Source of the DNA: CAZCPB01 sp964540295
GTDB taxonomy: Bacteria > Planctomycetota > Phycisphaerae > Phycisphaerales > UBA1924
Assembly: GCA_964540295.1 (NCBI GenBank)
Contig: CAZIMT010000104.1
Coordinates: 1-11,872 of the forward strand
DNA: 11,872 nt
Reading direction: 5' to 3'
Numbering within the stretch: the stretch's first letter is position 1; each line of letters begins with the position of its first letter. The notes beneath the pieces were generated by a model, which was not told the DNA's origin, did no database searches, and worked only from the letters and a program-made list of their open reading frames with translations. Both the position numbers and the translations under genes were made by a program. This document shows, in pieces, positions 1 through 7,258 of the stretch.

Positions 1-1
1 G

Positions 2-238
2 AACCACCCGATGCTCTGGCACGCGATCCGCGATCTGCCGCATTCGGTGCTGGTTTATCGAGGCGTTTGGGACCAGAGTGGGCCGGGCTTCCTCACGCGC
101 GTGGTCCGCGACCACGGGCACTTCCGCGAAGTCGTGCCGTTCCACTGGACGCTCTTCGAACAAAGTGAGGAAGCAGCCAAGGCCCACGGCGGTGCGTTTG
201 GGTTCGTACAGGCCAAGAGCGTGGAGGCCATGGCTTGA
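2..238 (+). CDS. C-terminal part of a sugar-transferase-like protein (5' end outside window)
   Basis: The reading frame is open from base 2 and ends at TGA 236-238, so only the last 78 residues are visible. They align by eye with the C-terminal half of the next gene: NHPMLWHAI here matches NHPAMWHAV there, WDQSGPGFLTRVV matches GDQAAPGLVARVV, and VPFHWTLF matches YPPAYFHL. The two genes are therefore tandem paralogues, and this one is inferred to belong to the same DXD-containing glycosyltransferase family (Gly_transf_sug / GT32-like). The catalytic DXD part lies upstream of the window and cannot be checked. The stop codon overlaps the TTG start of the next gene, which suggests one transcript. 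The substrate cannot be told; surface polysaccharide or glycan synthesis is the usual role of the family. Confidence 0.7.
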   Translation, partial: NHPMLWHAIRDLPHSVLVYRGVWDQSGPGFLTRVVRDHGHFREVVPFHWTLFEQSEEAAKAHGGAFGFVQAKSVEAMA

Positions 239-915
239 GCACCGCCGCACGCACCACCTCGATCTCGCAGTTCCTGCACCAGATCTGGCTAGGCAAGGGC
301 GAGATGCCCCTGCAACAGCAACCCTGGCGACGGCGCTTCGCCGAGATAAACCCGCACTGGGAGATGCGGCTGTGGACCGACGAGAATCTGCCGCCGATCT
401 TCAACTGCAACGCATGGGCGGCATGCGGCAATGTCGGTGGCACGCCAGGATGCGTGATGCGGTCGGACATCCTGAGGCTGGAGCTCCTGGCGCGCTTTGG
501 CGGCGTCTACTTTGATACGGACGTGAAGCCCATCCGTCCTCTGGACGAGATGTGCCCACCTGAGGTCAAGGCTTGGGCGGCCTGCGAACAGCTCGACATC
601 GTGTCAAACGCGGCGCTCGGATTTCCGCCGAACCACCCGGCGATGTGGCACGCGGTGGCGATGGTCGAAGAGTCGTTCTTCGAGAGGCGGTACGTTGGCG
701 ATCAGGCCGCGCCCGGGCTGGTGGCCCGCGTGGTCACCCAGTACGACGACGTGGCGCTCTATCCGCCCGCGTACTTCCATCTGACGGTCGGTGAGTCGAA
801 GTCCAGTCCGAACGCAAAGAGATTTCTTCTGAGCGCGCGTCTGTTGGCTGGGACGTGGGTAGAGGACAACCGCGTTCGCCACCATGGATTGTGGTCGGCC
901 AATGCGGCTCACTGA
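235..915 (+). CDS. DXD-motif glycosyltransferase (Gly_transf_sug / GT32-like)
   Basis: This 226-residue protein looks like a complete small sugar transferase. FLHQIWLG near residue 13 matches the usual start of the family (IPKIIHQIW type). RSDILRLELLARFGGVYFDT at 76-95 runs into the DTD motif at 94-96, which in this family binds the metal and nucleotide-sugar. A conserved-looking NHPAMWHAV stretch follows in the C-terminal half. No signal peptide or membrane segment is seen, so the protein is probably cytoplasmic or peripheral. The start is taken as TTG 235 because GGAGG at 223-227 sits seven bases upstream and the TTG overlaps the upstream stop as TTGA. The 3' end overlaps the convergent gene at 909 by seven bases. 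It is a tandem paralogue of the upstream partial gene. The sugar donor and acceptor are unknown. Confidence 0.85.
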   Translation: MSTAARTTSISQFLHQIWLGKGEMPLQQQPWRRRFAEINPHWEMRLWTDENLPPIFNCNAWAACGNVGGTPGCVMRSDILRLELLARFGGVYFDTDVKPIRPLDEMCPPEVKAWAACEQLDIVSNAALGFPPNHPAMWHAVAMVEESFFERRYVGDQAAPGLVARVVTQYDDVALYPPAYFHLTVGESKSSPNAKRFLLSARLLAGTWVEDNRVRHHGLWSANAAH

Positions 916-1916
916 ATCGCAGCGATCGATCTCGCGTTGATGACGACCGACTTTCCATCGGCGGAAGTCACCTTGCCCACCACGACCACCTCCGAAAGTT
1001 CCTTAAGCCCTCGGCGGCCCATCATGTCTGTTCGCAGGATCTGGCCCTTGGCGTCTACCACTTGCACCGTCACTGAGTTCGCGAGAATGTCGTCCTTGGT
1101 CTCGCAGCAATAGTCCCAAGGTTTCGAGCACTTGTCCTCCGGGTTCTCGTTGCAGGCCTTAATGCCACTGCCCATCAGCGTGAACACCGCCCGTCCCGCG
1201 ACGAATGGCTCCTTACTGCCGCCGATGCGCCCTCGGAGCACGACCTCGTCTCCAGCCTTGAGCCCGCCCGCCTTCCGAGCGTCTGATACGTCGCGTGCAT
1301 TCTCGGCAGGTTTGTCCGTGAAGAACGCTGGAGGAAGCGGCCCCCTGGGAATGTGCATCGAGGTCACGCTGATCAGCAGCGCGTCCTTGACGTTGGCGGT
1401 GGTCACCGTGCCGGTCGCGAAGACTTCTGCGCCAGGCTTGAGCCCGTGCTGACCGCTCAGTCCGAATCCCAGAGCGCGGCCACCAGCGTCTACGAGCTGG
1501 ACCGTTGCACGACCATCGGCGGGGATATCGCACGCCGTGTCAGGAAGTTTATCGCTGGGCGGATAGAAGCCGTTGCGAGTGGATTCGTCCACAAGCGTGA
1601 ACATCGCTCGGTTCTCGACAAACGCGTCCTTGGACATCGCGACGTTGCCGCGGATGGTAATTGTGTCGCCCGTCTTCGCGGTGGTGATGGCCTTGGTGAT
1701 CTCGGTTGCGTTTGCAGGCAGCGTCGGCGTGAGAATCGACTTTACATCGCTCGCGGACTTCATCGTCGGTCCGGGCGTGATCGCGGGCGTGGCTTGGGCC
1801 AAGGCCACACGCGGCGCGAGAGCGCCGCCGATGATCGCCAGCGCGACGGCAGCAAAGGCCGCCGCGCGCGCAACCGAGCGTGCTCTGATAGTGGTGCGGG
1901 GAATGGACTGTGTCAT
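909..1916 (-). CDS. Exported protein with two homologous (OB-fold-like) repeats, function unknown
   Basis: The product is about 335 residues. ATG at 1916 is chosen because AAGGAA lies seven bases upstream and a signal peptide follows directly (hydrophobic about 16-34, likely cut after VALA near residue 40). An in-frame ATG at 1967 would only add a charged leader. The mature part holds two copies of one domain, about 72-190 and 212-335. In each, TGDTITIRGNV / AGDEVVLRGRI is followed by KDAFVENRAMFTLV / KEPFVAGRAVFTLM, then TVQLVDAGG / TVQVVDAKG, and ends with GLKPGAEVFATGTV / GLKELSEVVVVGKV. The beta-rich pattern resembles an OB-fold, but this is inferred. Repeat 2 has a Cys cluster, CNENPEDKCSKPWDYCC at 255-271, that repeat 1 lacks. 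It lies 87 bases downstream of permease 2 on the same strand, so it may be the last gene of the export operon. Its role is not known to me. Confidence 0.8.
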   Translation of the reverse strand: MTQSIPRTTIRARSVARAAAFAAVALAIIGGALAPRVALAQATPAITPGPTMKSASDVKSILTPTLPANATEITKAITTAKTGDTITIRGNVAMSKDAFVENRAMFTLVDESTRNGFYPPSDKLPDTACDIPADGRATVQLVDAGGRALGFGLSGQHGLKPGAEVFATGTVTTANVKDALLISVTSMHIPRGPLPPAFFTDKPAENARDVSDARKAGGLKAGDEVVLRGRIGGSKEPFVAGRAVFTLMGSGIKACNENPEDKCSKPWDYCCETKDDILANSVTVQVVDAKGQILRTDMMGRRGLKELSEVVVVGKVTSADGKSVVINARSIAAIQ

Positions 1917-2003
1917 TGCAAGGTTCCTTGTCAGGGTGATGAGATTCTTTGCTTGGCCGGGCCGCACGCTGCGTGCCCGTAACTGGATCTGGTGAACGTG
2001 CTG

Positions 2004-3204
2004 CTAGACGGCTTTAAGGGCTAAGGGGATTGTGGGCCGTAAACACTTGATCGCTGGCGGCAGCGCGCCGAGCACGCCCAAAGCCAGCCCGCTGAGCAGC
2101 CCCAGCCCGATGACGGGTTCGTCGATCGCCAGGCCGAAGGCGCCCATCGAGAATCGCACCGCCAGGCCATCGATCAAGAACACCCCGACGGCGCAGGCGA
2201 TCAGCCCGCCTGCGGCGGTGGCGAGCGTCGATTCTTGGATCATCGACCACACGATCGCCGTCTGGCGATAGCCGATGGCTTGCAGTGTGCCCAGCTCGCG
2301 GATGCGCGAGGCGAACGCGGCGTACATCGTGTTCAGCCCGCCGAAGNNNNNNNNNNACAATCTTGATCGGCCCGAAGAACGCCGCGAGCTTGCCGTAATA
2401 CTCGCGTTCGGTCATCGAGACCAGTTCCAAGTCGGGCCGGGTCTTGGTGAAGGCGGCGATATCGGCGAACTCGGCCCCCTCGCCGGTGGCCTCGTTGTAC
2501 GGCTCGAGCGTGAGCACGACACAGGAGATCGTCTCGCGCTTAGTCGCGGCCTTGAGGTCGGACAGCGGCATCCACACCTCGGCCTCGACGGTCGTGCCGG
2601 GCGCTGCGAAGGTGCCGACGATCGTCCACGGGCGTTTGTCGATGAGAAGGGTCTTGCCGACGGCGACCTCGCTCGCGCCAGTTCCGGCGACGGTCGAGAC
2701 CATCCGTCCGACCATCACCTCGTCGGCCCCGGCCCGGGGCCAGCGCCCCTTCGTGATGGCGACCGACTCGTGGACCAGCGCGGCGGCGAGAGTGACGCCG
2801 CGGAGCATGACCTGCCGCAGGTTGGTCGTGTCGGAAGCGACTCCCGACTCGCTCTTCTGATTTCCCCCCACACCCCCCACACCCACCGGCAGCATGACGT
2901 GGACCTCGGGGGAGATGTACACCACTCCTGCGCGCGTGCGGATGCCGGGCACGCTCGCAGCCAGCACGCCGGGCGTCGCTGTCTCGATCTCGCTGCGCTC
3001 GACGCTCTCCTCGCTCCCGGCGCCCATGAGGATGACGTTGTGCTCCCCGCCTGTGGTGCGGAGCGCCCGGCTCATGCCGGTCACAAACCCACCCGCGACC
3101 AGGATGAGCACGACCACCAGCGCCGAGCCGCCAACCGACAAGATAAGCCTCGACGGCGAGCGGCCCAGGTTGCGGACGGCGTATTCAAACGGCAGGCGTT
3201 TCAT
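2004..3204 (-). CDS. FtsX/MacB-type ABC transporter permease 2, interrupted by an assembly gap
   Basis: This is one permease gene split by ten N. The first part, from ATG 3204, gives 282 residues: a membrane segment at about 18-41 after FEYAVRNLGRSPSRL, then a large periplasmic domain ending in GKLAAFFGPIKI. After the gap, 113 residues begin FGGLNTMYAAFASRIREL and continue GTLQAIGYRQ, the hallmark loop of the FtsX domain, followed by two more membrane segments. Membrane segment 2 is mostly missing, and about 14-18 residues are probably hidden in the gap (inferred from family layout). The two sides are in different frames only because ten is not a multiple of three; a true gap divisible by three restores one protein. 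ATG 3204 is chosen over 3243 because GGAG lies five bases upstream and MKRLPFEYAVRNLGR is a typical start. It probably pairs with permease 1 and the ATPase. Confidence 0.85.
2347..2356. other. Assembly gap (10 N)
   Basis: Ten N interrupt the permease 2 gene. The run is probably a scaffolding placeholder of arbitrary size. The coding frames on either side need a true gap whose length is a multiple of three. Confidence 0.99.
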
Positions 3205-3576
3205 CGGCTCTCCGGGACTAAAATGCGAGCGCGTCGCTCGCACAGCTCACAACGCAGGAACCCGCTGCGTGACGCGAACAAACGTCTGGGTGAACTGGAT
3301 GATCGTTGCGATGATTCGGACGAACTCCGAAGAGAGATGGACCAAGGTCCAACCGGGCCGGACGAACGTTCGGATGGTTCGGCCGCTCGTCCAAGGGCCG
3401 TGGACGATCGTCCGAACGGTCGGCCTAATCGTCCGAACGCACTAGAGGCGGGCGGCTCGGCGCGCCGGGGCTGCGCCGCCGCCATCGGGGGTTCCATCGT
3501 GGTTGCTTTGGTGGTACGGGTCGGCATCACGGGTCCATTCTTTGTTCTTCGCTGTTCAGCCGCGGCTCGGCGAGCG
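3205..3576. other. 372-bp gap between the two permease genes
   Basis: This stretch separates the permease genes in an operon whose other junctions are 3 to 87 bases long. It holds the 21-bp palindromic repeat array at 3270-3437, described separately. A minus-strand frame from GTG 3530 (with an adjacent ATG at 3527) to TGA 3201-3203 is open and ends in an ATGA overlap with the permease 2 start. Its Ser/Arg/Pro-rich product matches nothing I recognise, and its openness may just follow from the 21-bp period being divisible by three. The parts outside the array, 3205-3269 and 3438-3576, show no clear promoter or terminator to me. Confidence 0.8.
3270..3437 (-). repeat. Diverged tandem array of eight 21-bp palindromic units
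   Basis: Cut every 21 bases on the minus strand, the region gives eight units: 3437-3417, 3416-3396, 3395-3375, 3374-3354, 3353-3333, 3332-3312, 3311-3291 and 3290-3270. The majority sequence of the first 18 positions is close to TTCGGACGATCGTCCGAA, which is its own reverse complement; three less conserved bases follow. Columns 15 and 20 are C in all eight copies, and the core GGACGWTCGTCC is strongest. Within the array GGACGATCGTCC at 3402-3413 and CGAACGTTCG at 3363-3372 are perfect palindromes. TTCGGA/TCCGAA pair across five bases at 3315-3331, and GGACC/GGTCC across two bases at 3339-3350. A 21-bp period is two helical turns, so the sites would face the same side of DNA. Possible roles are a multi-site operator, an RNA hairpin array, or a coding heptapeptide repeat; the sequence does not decide. 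Confidence 0.8.
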
Positions 3577-4740
3577 TCACACCGCTCGGAAACAGGCCGC
3601 GATCTCGCGCCGTCCGGCTCTGACAGCTGGCACCAGCCCCGCCACGATCCCCACGCTGGCGGAGATGAGCAGCCCTAGGGCGAGCACCTGCCCCGAGGCC
3701 TGCACCGTCACCGACAGACCCTCTTGCGACAAACTGAAATTGCCGTAGTGGACGACCGCGAGCGCCGCGGCGGTGCCCAGCGCCCCGCCGAGCAGCCCGA
3801 TGAGCATCCCCTCGCTCACGATCATGCGGGCGATCAGCCCGGAGCGGAACCCCAGCGTCTGCAAGACCGCGTGCTCCTTGATGCGGTCCTGCACGCTCAG
3901 CACGATGGCGTTGGCCACCAGCGCCAGCACCGCCGCCAGGCACCCCCATCCGAGCCACTGGGTGAACTTCACGATCTCAACGATGTCGGCCCCGGCCTGA
4001 GCGACAAACGCTTTCTCGGGGCGAGTCGTCGTCGGATCGGCTTCTGCGCGGAACGCCTCGTCAATCGCGGCGGCGACCGATTCCATCTTCGCCGGGTCAT
4101 CGACGCGGACGGTGAACTGAGTCACGCTGCCAAGCCCGCCCCCCTTGCCCGCAGCCTGCTGCAGGAAATCGAGGTGGACATAGGCCACATTCTGATCCTG
4201 CGGCTCGGGCGAGCGGATGATCCCGGCGACGGTCACCGTCACGCCCGAAGAGTCGAACGACTGGCCGACCCTCAAGCCGCGCCGTGCCGCGAGGGTTTCG
4301 CCAACCAAGGCCGAGTCGGATCGCTGCTGCCACTCATCAAGCCCACCGGCCAGCACGGTCCACTTCGCCGACATCGCGCTCGGTCCGGCCAACTCTTCAC
4401 TCGGCACGCCGCGGAACGTGATCACGTCAAGCGAGGCCCGGCAGTTGTTCACGACGATCTTGATCGGTACCGCCGAGGCCACGCCCGGGATCTTCTCGAT
4501 GCGATCGACATAAAACTGCGGCAGGCGGCTGGTCGCCGGACAAAAGCGGTTCTCGCGGTAGACCACGAGCGTCGTGTCCCCCGCCGCGGCCTTGGTCGCC
4601 CGAGTGACGCCCTCTTGCAGCGACTGCACGGCGATGAACAGGAACATCGCCACGCCCACACCTGCGACGGTAAGGGCCGTGCGGACGCCATGCCGCGTGA
4701 GCTGCTTGATGACGACGAGGAAATAACGCGGGGCGAGCAT
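3577..4740 (-). CDS. FtsX/MacB-type ABC transporter permease 1
   Basis: The 387-residue protein has the full MacB/LolC/E-like layout. Membrane segment 1 is at about 20-41 (GVRTALTVAGVGVAMFLFIA). A periplasmic MacB-type core follows at about 45-255, and the FtsX domain has membrane segments at about 263-284, 309-332 and 350-372. The loop RIKEHAVLQTLGFRSGLI after segment 2 is the counterpart of the REIG-type coupling loop in the family. It would form the membrane channel or mechanotransmission unit with permease 2, driven by the ATPase. ATG 4740 is supported by AGGAGG nine bases upstream, which lies inside the end of the ATPase gene; the ATPase stop is only three bases away, so the two are co-translated or coupled. 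The cargo is unknown: lipoproteins, peptides, drugs and siderophores are all handled by this family. Confidence 0.92.
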   Translation of the reverse strand: MLAPRYFLVVIKQLTRHGVRTALTVAGVGVAMFLFIAVQSLQEGVTRATKAAAGDTTLVVYRENRFCPATSRLPQFYVDRIEKIPGVASAVPIKIVVNNCRASLDVITFRGVPSEELAGPSAMSAKWTVLAGGLDEWQQRSDSALVGETLAARRGLRVGQSFDSSGVTVTVAGIIRSPEPQDQNVAYVHLDFLQQAAGKGGGLGSVTQFTVRVDDPAKMESVAAAIDEAFRAEADPTTTRPEKAFVAQAGADIVEIVKFTQWLGWGCLAAVLALVANAIVLSVQDRIKEHAVLQTLGFRSGLIARMIVSEGMLIGLLGGALGTAAALAVVHYGNFSLSQEGLSVTVQASGQVLALGLLISASVGIVAGLVPAVRAGRREIAACFRAV

Positions 4741-4743
4741 GGG

Positions 4744-5517
4744 TTACGCCTCCTGAAGTTGTGAGGGTGTGCGACGAGATGCCAGCTCCGTAGCCTCGAT
4801 CAGGCGGCCCTTCTCAAGGTGAAGTGTGCGGCGGGCATAGGCGGCGCTCTTGGCGTCGTGGGTCACGATGATGAGGGTCTTGCCCAGCTCGTCGCAGAGC
4901 CGGGTCATGAGCGTCATGATCGCCTTGGCCGACTCTTCGTCGAGGTCACCGGTAGGCTCGTCGCCGACCAAGATCGTGGGGTCGGTCACGATCGCCCGCG
5001 CGATGGCGACGCGCTGCTCCTGACCGCCCGAGAGCTGCCGGGGGTAGTGGTCGTGGCGGTCGGCGATGCCCACCAGTTCCAGCGCGGTCCGCACCTTCTC
5101 GTGCCGCTGTCGAGAGGAAAGTCCGTGGAGGAGCAGGGGCAGCTCCACATTCTCATAGGCCGTGAGCACCGGCACCAAGTTGTAGAGCTGGAAGATGTAC
5201 CCGACGTTTGTGCTCCGCCAGTCCGCGAGCCTAGACCGCGAGAGCGTGGCGATGTCGGTGCCGCCGATGACCAGCTGCCCGCCAGAGGGGCAGTCGATCC
5301 CGGCGATAAGATTCAGCAGCGTGGTCTTGCCGCTGCCCGAGGGGCCCATCAGCGCGAGGAAGTCGCCCGCGGGCACATCGAGGTCGAGCTCCTGCAGCGG
5401 GGTGATGGTGTTGTCGCCCTTCTTGTACGACTTGGTCAGGCGGCGGCACTGGATGAGCGGTGCGCTGGCGGGCGATCGAAGTAGATCTGTCTGCGGATGT
5501 GTCTGAGTCGGGGGCAT
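4744..5517 (-). CDS. ABC transporter ATP-binding protein (LolD/MacB type)
   Basis: The 257-residue protein carries every ATPase motif. Walker A GPSGSGKTT is at 58-66, the Q-loop glutamine at about 110 (YIFQLYNLVP), the signature LSGGQ at 162-166, Walker B with catalytic glutamate TILVGDEPTGDLD at 181-193, and the switch histidine H220 in IIVTHD. VGYIFQLYNLVPVLTAYENV and DEPTGDLD are typical of the LolD/MacB/FtsE branch, which drives FtsX-type permeases by mechanotransmission instead of moving substrate through a pore. The protein is cytoplasmic and membrane-attached. It follows the adaptor gene after 53 bases and leads permease 1 by three bases. The first 20 residues before LIQCRRLTKSY are a poorly conserved-looking extension. 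The ribosome site before ATG 5517 is weak, so a slightly different start is possible. Confidence 0.95.
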   Translation of the reverse strand: MPPTQTHPQTDLLRSPASAPLIQCRRLTKSYKKGDNTITPLQELDLDVPAGDFLALMGPSGSGKTTLLNLIAGIDCPSGGQLVIGGTDIATLSRSRLADWRSTNVGYIFQLYNLVPVLTAYENVELPLLLHGLSSRQRHEKVRTALELVGIADRHDHYPRQLSGGQEQRVAIARAIVTDPTILVGDEPTGDLDEESAKAIMTLMTRLCDELGKTLIIVTHDAKSAAYARRTLHLEKGRLIEATELASRRTPSQLQEA

Positions 5518-5533
5518 AGTTGTGCTCGTCTGA

Positions 5534-5548
5534 GCGGCGTCGCGCCGC
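5534..5548. repeat. Short GC-rich hairpin between adaptor and ATPase genes
   Basis: GCGGCG and CGCCGC form a perfect six-base inverted repeat around a three-base loop inside the 53-bp gap. No T-run follows in the direction of transcription, so it is not a standard terminator. It could affect mRNA stability or translation of the ATPase gene, whose ribosome site is weak. It may also be chance in GC-rich DNA. Confidence 0.4.
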
Positions 5549-5570
5549 GAGATGCGTCGGCGGTGCGAAG

Positions 5571-7130
5571 TTACTGGGTGGTGGATGCCGGTTGAGAAGC
5601 GGCCGCCGTCGGCTCGCCAAGGATCTTGAGCCGGGTGCCGTCTTGGATCGCTGGAGGTGCTGGTGGGTTGAGGATGACGCGGTCGGTCAGGCGAAGCCCG
5701 CTCGTCACGCCCACAAAGCCCTCGTCTGCGGAGGGTGCGGTGGCGATGTCGCGCCGACGAGCGACAGGACTGCCGCCGCTGGCGTCGACAACCCAGACTT
5801 GCCCTTTACCTTCGCCCGCTGGCGTGACAGCAACCATCGGTATCAGGAGCATCAAATCCTCGCCTCCCGCATCGCCGGAAGTCTCGCCGCTTGTCGATTT
5901 ACCGCGCGCATTCTGAGAGTTTGACGCTGACGCGTGAAGTTTGACGCGGGTGAGCATCTCGGGCTTGAGCACCGGCGACGGCGCGTCGAGCGACACCTTG
6001 AACTGGACAGTGTTCCGCTGGATGTTCGCCTCGTGAACAACTCTTGACACGACGCCCGCAAAGGTCTGGTTGGTGATCGCCTCGGTGCTCACCACGGCCC
6101 GCGTTCCGATGCCGACTTTGGCCGCATCGGCGAGCGGCACGTCCACCCGCACCTGCAACCTCATCGGGTCGTAGACGCGAAGCACCGCGCCAGCCGTGCC
6201 GCCAGCGGCCGCGCCGTCGCCGCCCTTGCCGCTCATGCTGATGCGAGAACCCGGCTCCACGAGTCGGGCGAGCACCACGCCAGCGACCGGCGAACGCACC
6301 TCCATGCGCGAGAGCCTGAGCAGCGCCTCGTCCTTGGCCACCAGAGCCGCGGCACGGGCGGTCTCGGCCTGCGCCACCGCCGCGCGCGACTCGCCGACCA
6401 AGCGCTCGGCGGTCGCGACCTTGGCCTCGAGTCCGCCGAGTCGGATCTCCATCCGCCGGAACTCCCCCGCGCTCACGCTGCCCGCTGCGACGAGGTCTCG
6501 TTTCCGCGTCACCTCGTCGCGAAGTTCGTCGACCGCGATGCATTCGACCTGAACCTGGGATTCGGCCGTCGCTCGCGCTGCACGGGCTCGCTCCACGTCC
6601 GCGTCTCGCTGTGCGACGTTGGCCTCCGCGGCACGAAGCTGCAATCTCGCATCATCGTCGATCAGTCTCGCGACGACCTGCCCCGCCTCGACACGCTCGC
6701 CTTCGAGGACGAGCACCTCGCGCACGACGCCCTCGGCCAGCGCCGGGACGCTGACGGCAAAGGGGGCCGGTTCGATCCAGCCCGGGGCCTGGACTACGAC
6801 AGGCCCGAGTGAGGAGTCTACGAGAGTGCTGTTTTCGCGTGTTGCTGCGGGCTTGTCACCGCCGATTGACGCGCCGACAAGGCTCGCTTTGGGGATCGCC
6901 GCAGCTACATACACCGGCAAGCGAGGGCGCAGGGCGTCGCGGGCGGCATAGGCCAGGATGCTCCCGGTCGCCAACAGCACGACCGCCGGAACGAGAAGGC
7001 GTGTCACCGCTCGCGAGCGGGGCCGCTGCACGACCGCCGAGCTGTTTGACACGGTCGGACGGATGTTCGTCTGATTAGAAGAGCGGGGCCCTCTCTGGAG
7101 GGTCCGCAGGTTGGTCTGCGATTTGGTCAT
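5571..7130 (-). CDS. MacA/HlyD-like periplasmic adaptor (membrane fusion protein) of the ABC exporter
   Basis: The 519-residue protein has the order expected of a membrane fusion protein. A membrane anchor is at about 43-63 (RLLVPAVVLLATGSILAYAA). The first lipoyl half-motif is at about 120-157 (GVVREVLVLEGERVEAGQVV). An Ala/Glu/Arg-rich coiled-coil hairpin spans about 160-275, with a turn near VAAGSVSAGEFRRM, and the second lipoyl half is at about 277-297 (VRSPVAGVVLARLVEPGSRI). A beta-barrel and a membrane-proximal domain follow (LRLQVRVDVPLADA replaced here by MRLQVRVDVPLADA, later LIPMVAV and QVWVVD). It would link the permeases to an outer-membrane channel. ATG 7130 is supported by AGGGAA just upstream. 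Unusual points are the roughly 40-residue polar stretch before the anchor and a Ser/Gly-rich insert at about 400-424. As first gene of the minus-strand cluster it is probably the head of the operon. Confidence 0.9.
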   Translation of the reverse strand: MTKSQTNLRTLQRGPRSSNQTNIRPTVSNSSAVVQRPRSRAVTRLLVPAVVLLATGSILAYAARDALRPRLPVYVAAAIPKASLVGASIGGDKPAATRENSTLVDSSLGPVVVQAPGWIEPAPFAVSVPALAEGVVREVLVLEGERVEAGQVVARLIDDDARLQLRAAEANVAQRDADVERARAARATAESQVQVECIAVDELRDEVTRKRDLVAAGSVSAGEFRRMEIRLGGLEAKVATAERLVGESRAAVAQAETARAAALVAKDEALLRLSRMEVRSPVAGVVLARLVEPGSRISMSGKGGDGAAAGGTAGAVLRVYDPMRLQVRVDVPLADAAKVGIGTRAVVSTEAITNQTFAGVVSRVVHEANIQRNTVQFKVSLDAPSPVLKPEMLTRVKLHASASNSQNARGKSTSGETSGDAGGEDLMLLIPMVAVTPAGEGKGQVWVVDASGGSPVARRRDIATAPSADEGFVGVTSGLRLTDRVILNPPAPPAIQDGTRLKILGEPTAAASQPASTTQ

Positions 7131-7258
7131 GGAAGTTCCCTGAAACTCACCCGAGGGTGGAGACGGGTGCGTGCCGTTTGCCTACTACTCGCGCCTGCCG
7201 TCACGAGCCACCGGAGCGAGGACAACATGGACCATTAGTGTCCGTTGCGGGCAAAAAT
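7131..7258. other. Intergenic region upstream of the export operon
   Basis: These 128 bases lie between the adaptor start and the end of the Cys-rich gene on the same strand. CACCC-GA-GGGTG at 7148-7159 is a small perfect inverted repeat about 18 bases before the adaptor start and could be a 5' leader hairpin or operator half-sites. I cannot point to a convincing -35/-10 pair. Confidence 0.4.

Noticed and set aside
1917..1967. Upstream ATG 1967 for the exported repeat protein
   Set aside because: It would place a charged leader before the signal peptide, whereas ATG 1916 has AAGGAA at the right distance.
2346..2357. Programmed frameshift in permease 2
   Set aside because: The frame change coincides exactly with the N run and is explained by its arbitrary length.
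2860..2886. C-rich short repeat (CACCCCCCA-like) within permease 2
   Set aside because: It simply encodes a Gly/Val-rich loop (VGVGGVGGN) in the periplasmic domain; it is too short to interpret.
3270..3437. CRISPR array
   Set aside because: Units are 21 bp, directly adjacent, diverged and palindromic, with no unique spacers and no cas genes nearby.
2275..3678. 467-codon plus-strand open frame across both permease genes
   Set aside because: It runs antisense to two clear FtsX permeases and through the N gap; its product is low-complexity and unrecognisable.
3724..4764. 346-codon plus-strand open frame
   Set aside because: It is the exact antisense of permease 1, which has full family features.
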